A stretch of 64,000 nt of DNA from Solobacterium sp. (GTDB lineage Bacteria; Bacillota_I; Bacilli_A; Erysipelotrichales; Erysipelotrichaceae). Under the pieces are notes generated by a model. It searched no databases. It had not been told where the DNA came from and worked only from the letters and a program-made list of their open reading frames with translations. A program made the translations under genes and the position numbers. The stretch is from the NCBI GenBank assembly GCA_017469885.1, contig JAFUFO010000038.1, positions 1 to 64,000 of the forward strand, given 5' to 3'. Positions 59,607 to 64,000 of the stretch are shown one piece after another; the first letter of the stretch is position 1, and every line of letters begins with the position of its first letter.

Positions 59607-61332
59607 CGGAAACCCTCCTGTCGTTCGTGTATGAATCTGCGGGAAGATCTTCTTCCCGTATGGATCTGCTGTTTATGGAACCGCCCTCTGCACACGGCAA
59701 TGTCAGTGTGCCGTTGTTCAGAAGACGGATGGCAGCTTCACGCGCTGCGGGATTCCATGAAATACCGGTCAGCTTCCAGTTTTCGTTTTTTTCCGGTGTC
59801 AGGATTCCATGTTTTACATTGCGGATGTAGTCAATGATCAGTTCACGTACGCCGCCAAGATCGCTTCGGATATCCGCCTCTTCCAGTACCGGCAGTTCCT
59901 CACCTTCCCGGAACACGTCGCCATAGTGAAGAAGACAGCTGTTTGCACAGTAATAATTCACAGCCGCCCGGAAACGGTCGGTATCCTTCACCGGTGTGCC
60001 GTCGGGCCACGTCAGATGTTCAATCCGGTCACCAGGCTCTTTCGAGATGTTGATTTCATAATTCACACCGGAAAAAATCATGTAATTGTAGTGTTTGAAG
60101 TCCGGATTGAAGGAAACCGTAAGATCGCCCGGTCGGAACGTATTGTAGAACTGCGCACAGTATTCCATGTATTTCCGAAGCTGTGCACCGGTCATTGACA
60201 CCCTGTACAGCATGTTCGGAAACCTGTATATCCGTGCCGTATCACTTTTACGGATCATCCCTTCGGAAAGAGTGGCATCCAGAGGAGCACACAGCGGAGT
60301 AATGGAAATATCCGCCTGGGAATAATGAGTCTGTACCAGGTGAATCAGGTCAATCAATGCCGTGTCTTCCAACAGTGCCCGTGAAACCCCGGGCACTTCC
60401 GGCTGTTCCACAAGCGGTCCCGTGCGCAGCTCTCCGATCTCGATCGTCGCATCCTTCCGGGCACGCTCATGATACGGTCGCATCAGCTCCAGCAGTTCCG
60501 GATCACACGGATATTTCCCGACGTCAATACTCTCGGCTTTGCGGCCGCAGAGTTTCCATGCATTGTCTTCCCGGACAAACGACAGATCAATCACGGACAG
60601 CGTCGACGCATATGGAGCGTTCTGAACCACAAGCACGTTATTGATATATTTTTCCGGAATCAGGACATGTTCATGGGAAGAAACCACCAGGTCAAATTCC
60701 GGGCATGCATTACAGATATCCGTCACGCCGGTATTACGGTTACTGCATTCATTGTTAATGCCGGCATGATACGCACCGATCAGCACATCATACTCTCCCT
60801 GAATAGAATCAATGATTTTCCGTGTTTCATCGAGCATATCCGTGACTTCACAGTCCGTAAGATTCTTTGCGTCCCAGCGTTTGATGTTATGGGAAACCAT
60901 TCCGATGACGGCAATCCGGATTCCGGCGCGTTCCAGAATCGTATAACCCGGTGCCAGCGGAGACCCATCCGGCAGATATACATTTCCGGTCAGGGTCAGC
61001 GCATCAAGATCCGCAATGGTTTTCTGAACCGCCTCAATTCCGAAATTATATTCATGATTGCCGGTCACCCAGATATCACAGTCAAGCCGATTCAGTGCCT
61101 GAACCATCGGATGAACCGGATCATTCAGAAACAGCTCGGCAGAGTTGTCCTGAATCAGATCACCCGCATCGATATAGACCGTGTGTTCTGTGCGGTATGC
61201 ATACAGAGCTTCGGAAAGCTGTGCCATACTTCCATCGGCATCTTCCTGATCAACCGCGTAACTCCACGGAACCATTTTCCCGTGAAGATCACTTGTCGCA
61301 AGAATCCGGATAATCGTTTCGTTCTTACTCAT
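59593..61332 (-). CDS. 5'-nucleotidase-family protein without signal peptide
   Basis: This 579-residue relative of the next gene has ILATSDLHGKM, YIDAGDLIQDN, VTGNHEYNFGIE and VSSHEHV in the phosphoesterase half, and NMLYRVSMTGAQLRKYMEYC in the C-terminal half. The SSHEHV replaces the usual GHSH-type motif, so its metal site may differ. It lacks a signal peptide, unlike its neighbour, so it may act inside. Its ATG overlaps the stop of the PP2C phosphatase gene (ATGA), which suggests joint control. Confidence 0.82.
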   Translation of the reverse strand: MSKNETIIRILATSDLHGKMVPWSYAVDQEDADGSMAQLSEALYAYRTEHTVYIDAGDLIQDNSAELFLNDPVHPMVQALNRLDCDIWVTGNHEYNFGIEAVQKTIADLDALTLTGNVYLPDGSPLAPGYTILERAGIRIAVIGMVSHNIKRWDAKNLTDCEVTDMLDETRKIIDSIQGEYDVLIGAYHAGINNECSNRNTGVTDICNACPEFDLVVSSHEHVLIPEKYINNVLVVQNAPYASTLSVIDLSFVREDNAWKLCGRKAESIDVGKYPCDPELLELMRPYHERARKDATIEIGELRTGPLVEQPEVPGVSRALLEDTALIDLIHLVQTHYSQADISITPLCAPLDATLSEGMIRKSDTARIYRFPNMLYRVSMTGAQLRKYMEYCAQFYNTFRPGDLTVSFNPDFKHYNYMIFSGVNYEINISKEPGDRIEHLTWPDGTPVKDTDRFRAAVNYYCANSCLLHYGDVFREGEELPVLEEADIRSDLGGVRELIIDYIRNVKHGILTPEKNENWKLTGISWNPAAREAAIRLLNNGTLTLPCAEGGSINSRSIREEDLPADSYTNDRRVSDGNS

Positions 61333-63050
61333 AACGTTTCAGGCTCTTTCTGTAATTCCTTCTGCCCGTAATAATTCAGCGTCAGAAGAGTAATATCATC
61401 AAACTGATCCGCGCCTTTGGAATAATCGTCAAGCGCTTTACGAACTGCGCTGATCATTTCCTGTACATCCGGAGATCCGGCAGCCTTCACAACCGTCTCA
61501 TGGAGCTGGGTCAGTCCAAAATCTCTGGTTTCTGTATTTACGGCGTCCGTTGCGCCGTCACTGTATACAAACAGGCGGTCTCCCGGATTCATCTGCACTT
61601 CATAATTTCTGTATTTCGCATTCGGCATTGCGCCAAGCACAAGACCGTGCGGATCTTCCATCACTTCAAACGGTTTCTCTCCGAGCTGGAACATCGGATA
61701 TTCATGTCCGCCGTTGGACGCGGTCAGAAGTCCGGTCTTCAGATCCAGGATTCCCATCCATACCGTCACAAACATCTCTGCCGGGTTGTATTCACAGAGC
61801 GTGCGGTTCACTGCCGTCAGTGTTTCCGCCGGATCACGGGAACTCATCGCATGCGCCTTCAGCATTGTCTTCGATGTCATCATGAACAGCGCAGCCGGAA
61901 TACCCTTGTCCGAAACATCCCCGATAACCAGACAGAGATTATCTTCATCAAGCGGGAAGAAATCATAGAAGTCACCGCCGACTTCCCGGGCGGGATCCAT
62001 CAGGGCATAAAGATCGTACACATCGGTCTTCGGAAATTCCCTGGGCAGAACACCCTGCTGGATTTCCGTCGCGATGGAAAGTTCGGCCTGAAGTTTGCCT
62101 CGCTCTTCCGATATTTTCTTCAGCTCTCCCTGCGTCTTCGTAACATTTTTCTCCAGATGATACAGTGACTGGCTCAGGTCTTCCAGTTCATCGTTTGACC
62201 GGATACCCGGATCTTCCGGTTTCGCGGACTGTGTCGCAGAGTTTTCAATCGTGAATTTTTCCGCATTATCTTTGATATGAATGATCGGCTGCGTGAGACG
62301 TCTGCGCATGACCGCAACGCCGATCAGACCGAAGATGATGGTCTCCGCAATCATAAACAGAACGACCTGAAACAGATGATTCATCTCATCTGCGAGAAAC
62401 AGCAGAATATCGCTCTCACTGGCCATCCAGTAGGTGTATTCTCCATCCCGTTCGCCAATCGGAGAGACTGAGACACCGTTGTAATAGGTGGTCCGGTCCG
62501 AACCATAGGTTCCCTTTTCCACAAATTCCGTATAGGAAAGATTCACGGTTTTTCCGGAATCGCACTGTTCCGGAGTCAGAGAATACTGAAGTTTCTCGCC
62601 TTCCAGAAGTCCGTAGTCCCGCGGTCCAAGTACGAAATAGCACGCTTTGCCATCGCAGGCAGCGATATACGTACTGTCGATATCAAATACATTCTGCATG
62701 CGGGTAAGCATCTCTCTGGCACGGCTCTCAAATTCCGCAAGCCCATTGGACACGACAAGTTCGTCCAGTTTTGTGCGATCTTCACCCCAGGCCATCTGTT
62801 CACGGACGGCTGTAAATTCCGGTCCCAGCACCAGATGGGCCAGCTGTGAGAGTCGCTCGTCCTGAAAATAACCTGCGGTCGCTTCCGCAATCTGTTCATT
62901 CTTCTCATTGAACTGCTTTTCCTGCTGATCAAAATAATGTGCCGTCGCATTCGCCAGGCTGAACAACGCCGAAAAAAAGACCAGCAGCGCGATCAGGCCG
63001 TACATTCTCCGATTGATGCTTTTACGTTTGTTTTTTGCCTGTTTATTCAC
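61329..63050 (-). CDS. membrane-bound PP2C-type (SpoIIE/RsbU-like) phosphatase
   Basis: This 573-residue protein has a first membrane helix (about 17-37), an extracellular sensing region (about 38-225), a second helix (about 225-250), a HAMP-like linker (about 250-300, RRLTQPIIHIKDNAEKF), a coiled coil, and a PP2C domain (about 330-570) with IQQGVLPREFP, REVGGDFYDFFPL, VIGDVSDKGIPAALFM and FVYSDGATDAVN. RsbU-like phosphatases act on anti-sigma antagonists. No such partner is nearby. It starts with GTG, without a Shine-Dalgarno site, and TATAAT ends six bases before the GTG. Confidence 0.88.
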   Translation of the reverse strand: MNKQAKNKRKSINRRMYGLIALLVFFSALFSLANATAHYFDQQEKQFNEKNEQIAEATAGYFQDERLSQLAHLVLGPEFTAVREQMAWGEDRTKLDELVVSNGLAEFESRAREMLTRMQNVFDIDSTYIAACDGKACYFVLGPRDYGLLEGEKLQYSLTPEQCDSGKTVNLSYTEFVEKGTYGSDRTTYYNGVSVSPIGERDGEYTYWMASESDILLFLADEMNHLFQVVLFMIAETIIFGLIGVAVMRRRLTQPIIHIKDNAEKFTIENSATQSAKPEDPGIRSNDELEDLSQSLYHLEKNVTKTQGELKKISEERGKLQAELSIATEIQQGVLPREFPKTDVYDLYALMDPAREVGGDFYDFFPLDEDNLCLVIGDVSDKGIPAALFMMTSKTMLKAHAMSSRDPAETLTAVNRTLCEYNPAEMFVTVWMGILDLKTGLLTASNGGHEYPMFQLGEKPFEVMEDPHGLVLGAMPNAKYRNYEVQMNPGDRLFVYSDGATDAVNTETRDFGLTQLHETVVKAAGSPDVQEMISAVRKALDDYSKGADQFDDITLLTLNYYGQKELQKEPETL

Positions 63051-63056
63051 AGTTTT

Positions 63057-63062
63057 ATTATA
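63057..63062 (-). promoter_or_regulatory. -10 box placed for a leaderless PP2C phosphatase mRNA
   Basis: TATAAT on the minus strand is followed by six bases and then GTG at 63050, so transcription would start on the G of the start codon. The -35 region is weak (TTCGCC-like). Confidence 0.6.
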
Positions 63063-63111
63063 AATAAAAAATTATTTATGGCGAAACACACGTTGTGATA
63101 AGGCGGTATAA

Positions 63112-63141
63112 AAATAAAAGAATCGGATCATTGTCCGATTC
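63112..63141 (-). terminator. terminator of the 47-residue gene
   Basis: GAATCGGA and TCCGATTC form an 8-bp stem with a six-base loop, followed by TTTTATTTTT on the minus strand. Confidence 0.85.
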
Positions 63142-63172
63142 CGCTGCCTTCTGTACCGTCTCTGGAGTCTGC

Positions 63173-63316
63173 TTACTGACCGCCTTTGCGAAGCAGATCT
63201 TCTTTATTGAGAAGCTGCGTGAGCTCTGTGCTCCGCAACTTTTCCTCATATTCTTTTTCAGCTGCTTCAAGACGTTTCAGCAGTGCATCAAGTTCTTCGT
63301 TTTTTGTGGTTGCCAT
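63173..63316 (-). CDS. 47-residue coiled-coil protein
   Basis: The frame MATTKNEELDALLKRLEAAEKEYE and so on to LLRKGGQ is a charged helix with heptad-like Leu spacing. It has an excellent GGAGGAACAGGT site before the ATG, a promoter (TTGTTC with TAAAAT 16 bases on, TGC extended) and a terminator behind it. The frame is too small for normal gene callers but the signals are strong. Function unknown. Confidence 0.72.
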   Translation of the reverse strand: MATTKNEELDALLKRLEAAEKEYEEKLRSTELTQLLNKEDLLRKGGQ

Positions 63317-63339
63317 ACCTGTTCCTCCGAACCGCTGTC

Positions 63340-63367
63340 ATTTTAGCATTCCCGTTCAGAAGAACAA
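63340..63367 (-). promoter_or_regulatory. promoter of the 47-residue gene
   Basis: TTGTTC (63362-63367) and TGC-TAAAAT (63340-63345) on the minus strand are 16 bases apart, with an extended -10. Confidence 0.6.
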
Positions 63368-63490
63368 CTCTTGATTTATTTGAAATCTCATGATTCCGCA
63401 TAAATATGCGGTTATTTGCACTTTATTTCCCGGGTTTTATAAGAAAACACCCGCAAAAACCACCCTGTTGTTTGGATTTCCAACTTTTTT

Positions 63491-64000
63491 TCAGAACCGG
63501 TTGTCCGGATCGAATGAAATCAGGGACCGCACCACATGGGAGGCAATCAGGATTCCTGCGGCCGGCGGCACAAACGCAGTCGAACCGGGAATACTGCGGC
63601 GGGATTTCAGTTCTTCCTCATTTCCCGCAAACAGCGGCTTCAGCGGCGGCTCCAGTGATGTACATACCGTCAGTTTCGGGATGCCGCGTTTCCGCAGTTC
63701 CCGGCGCATCACCTTCGCCAGAGGGTCTCCGCTTGTTTCATAGATATCCATGATCTTCAGCTGCGACGGATCCACCCGGTTTCCGCATCCCATCGATGAG
63801 ATGACCGGCACGCCGCATTCGGCTGCCCGTTCAATGATATCCAGCTTTGCGGTGACGGTATCGATGGCATCCACGATATAGTCATACACCGTAAAATCCA
63901 GCTGATCCTGGGTTTCCGGAAGATAAAAGATCGGAAAGGTATTGACGGCTGTGTCAGGGCAGATGTCATGAATGCGTGCTTTCGCCGCATCCACCTTTTT
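63491..64000 (-). CDS. tcdA: tRNA threonylcarbamoyladenosine dehydratase, C-terminal part (partial)
   Basis: The frame runs to the right edge of the window, so the N-terminus, including the ATP-binding domain, is outside. The visible 169 residues match TcdA/CsdL, which turns t6A at position 37 of tRNA into its cyclic form: DYIVDAIDTVTAKLDII, SSMGCGNRVDPSQLKIMDIYETSGDPLAKVMRRELRKRGI and GSTAFVPPAAGILIASHVVRSL. Confidence 0.9.
   Translation of the reverse strand, partial: KKVDAAKARIHDICPDTAVNTFPIFYLPETQDQLDFTVYDYIVDAIDTVTAKLDIIERAAECGVPVISSMGCGNRVDPSQLKIMDIYETSGDPLAKVMRRELRKRGIPKLTVCTSLEPPLKPLFAGNEEELKSRRSIPGSTAFVPPAAGILIASHVVRSLISFDPDNRF

Overview
The window looks like chromosomal DNA of a Bacillota (Firmicutes) bacterium of roughly balanced base composition. 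The evidence is Gram-positive style Shine-Dalgarno sites (AGGAGG and similar) before most genes, many compact intrinsic terminators, HU, a comFA-comFC pair, the truA/ecfT/ecfA1A2 cluster beside rplM-rpsI, a bile-acid-type transporter and many lipoproteins. A gut member of the Erysipelotrichales would fit, but that is inference. No phage, insertion sequence, CRISPR array or rRNA operon is visible. The window is mostly housekeeping and cell-envelope genes.

Layout. Bases 1-347 hold a truncated gene end and decayed coding sequence. 398-5071 (minus) is an operon of a phosphatidylserine-decarboxylase-like protein, cytidine deaminase, cardiolipin synthase and cytosine deaminase. 5157-13967 holds a Cof-type phosphatase, a RibD-like reductase with a lipoprotein, ManC, an acetyltransferase, a UvrA-like ABC ATPase with an acyltransferase-like protein, and a Gfo/Idh/MocA oxidoreductase. 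14033-24060 (minus) holds a lipoprotein, a phosphoesterase, a lactonase-type propeller, HU, a CBS protein with a possible HEPN domain, a degenerate amidase, a HAD phosphatase, PepV, ExoA and a PepP-like peptidase. The gap 24061-24510 appears to encode a structured RNA with tiny reading frames.

24511-26629 (plus) is nudC and a GH13 hydrolase. 26631-36167 (minus) holds a RluA-lysozyme fusion, prfB, secA, comFC, comFA and a MATE exporter. 36308-39493 holds a Na/Pi cotransporter, ispD, an unassigned small RNA and a small membrane protein. Two tRNA genes (Ile-GAT, Ala-TGC) follow. 40015-46636 is a run of small accessory genes with a broken nucleobase permease. 46743-48417 (plus) is trmD and a P1-family peptidase. 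48409-55490 (minus) contains Ig-like surface proteins, rpsI-rplM with a probable L13 leader, truA and the ECF module. 55541-63317 is a secreted DUF885 protein, two 5'-nucleotidase-family proteins, a membrane-bound PP2C phosphatase and a tiny coiled-coil protein. A truncated tcdA runs off the right edge.

The most striking item is the single reading frame (26631-29276) that joins a cytoplasmic RluA-type pseudouridine synthase to a membrane helix, two Ig-like domains and a phage-tail-type lysozyme domain. The second is that four unrelated genes (lactonase, ispD, trmD, the PP2C phosphatase) have a -10 box exactly six bases before the start codon and no usable Shine-Dalgarno site, which predicts leaderless mRNAs. 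The prfB frameshift site, two enzyme-like proteins missing a catalytic residue, the structured RNA at 24099-24403 and the small RNA at 38756-38951 also deserve attention.
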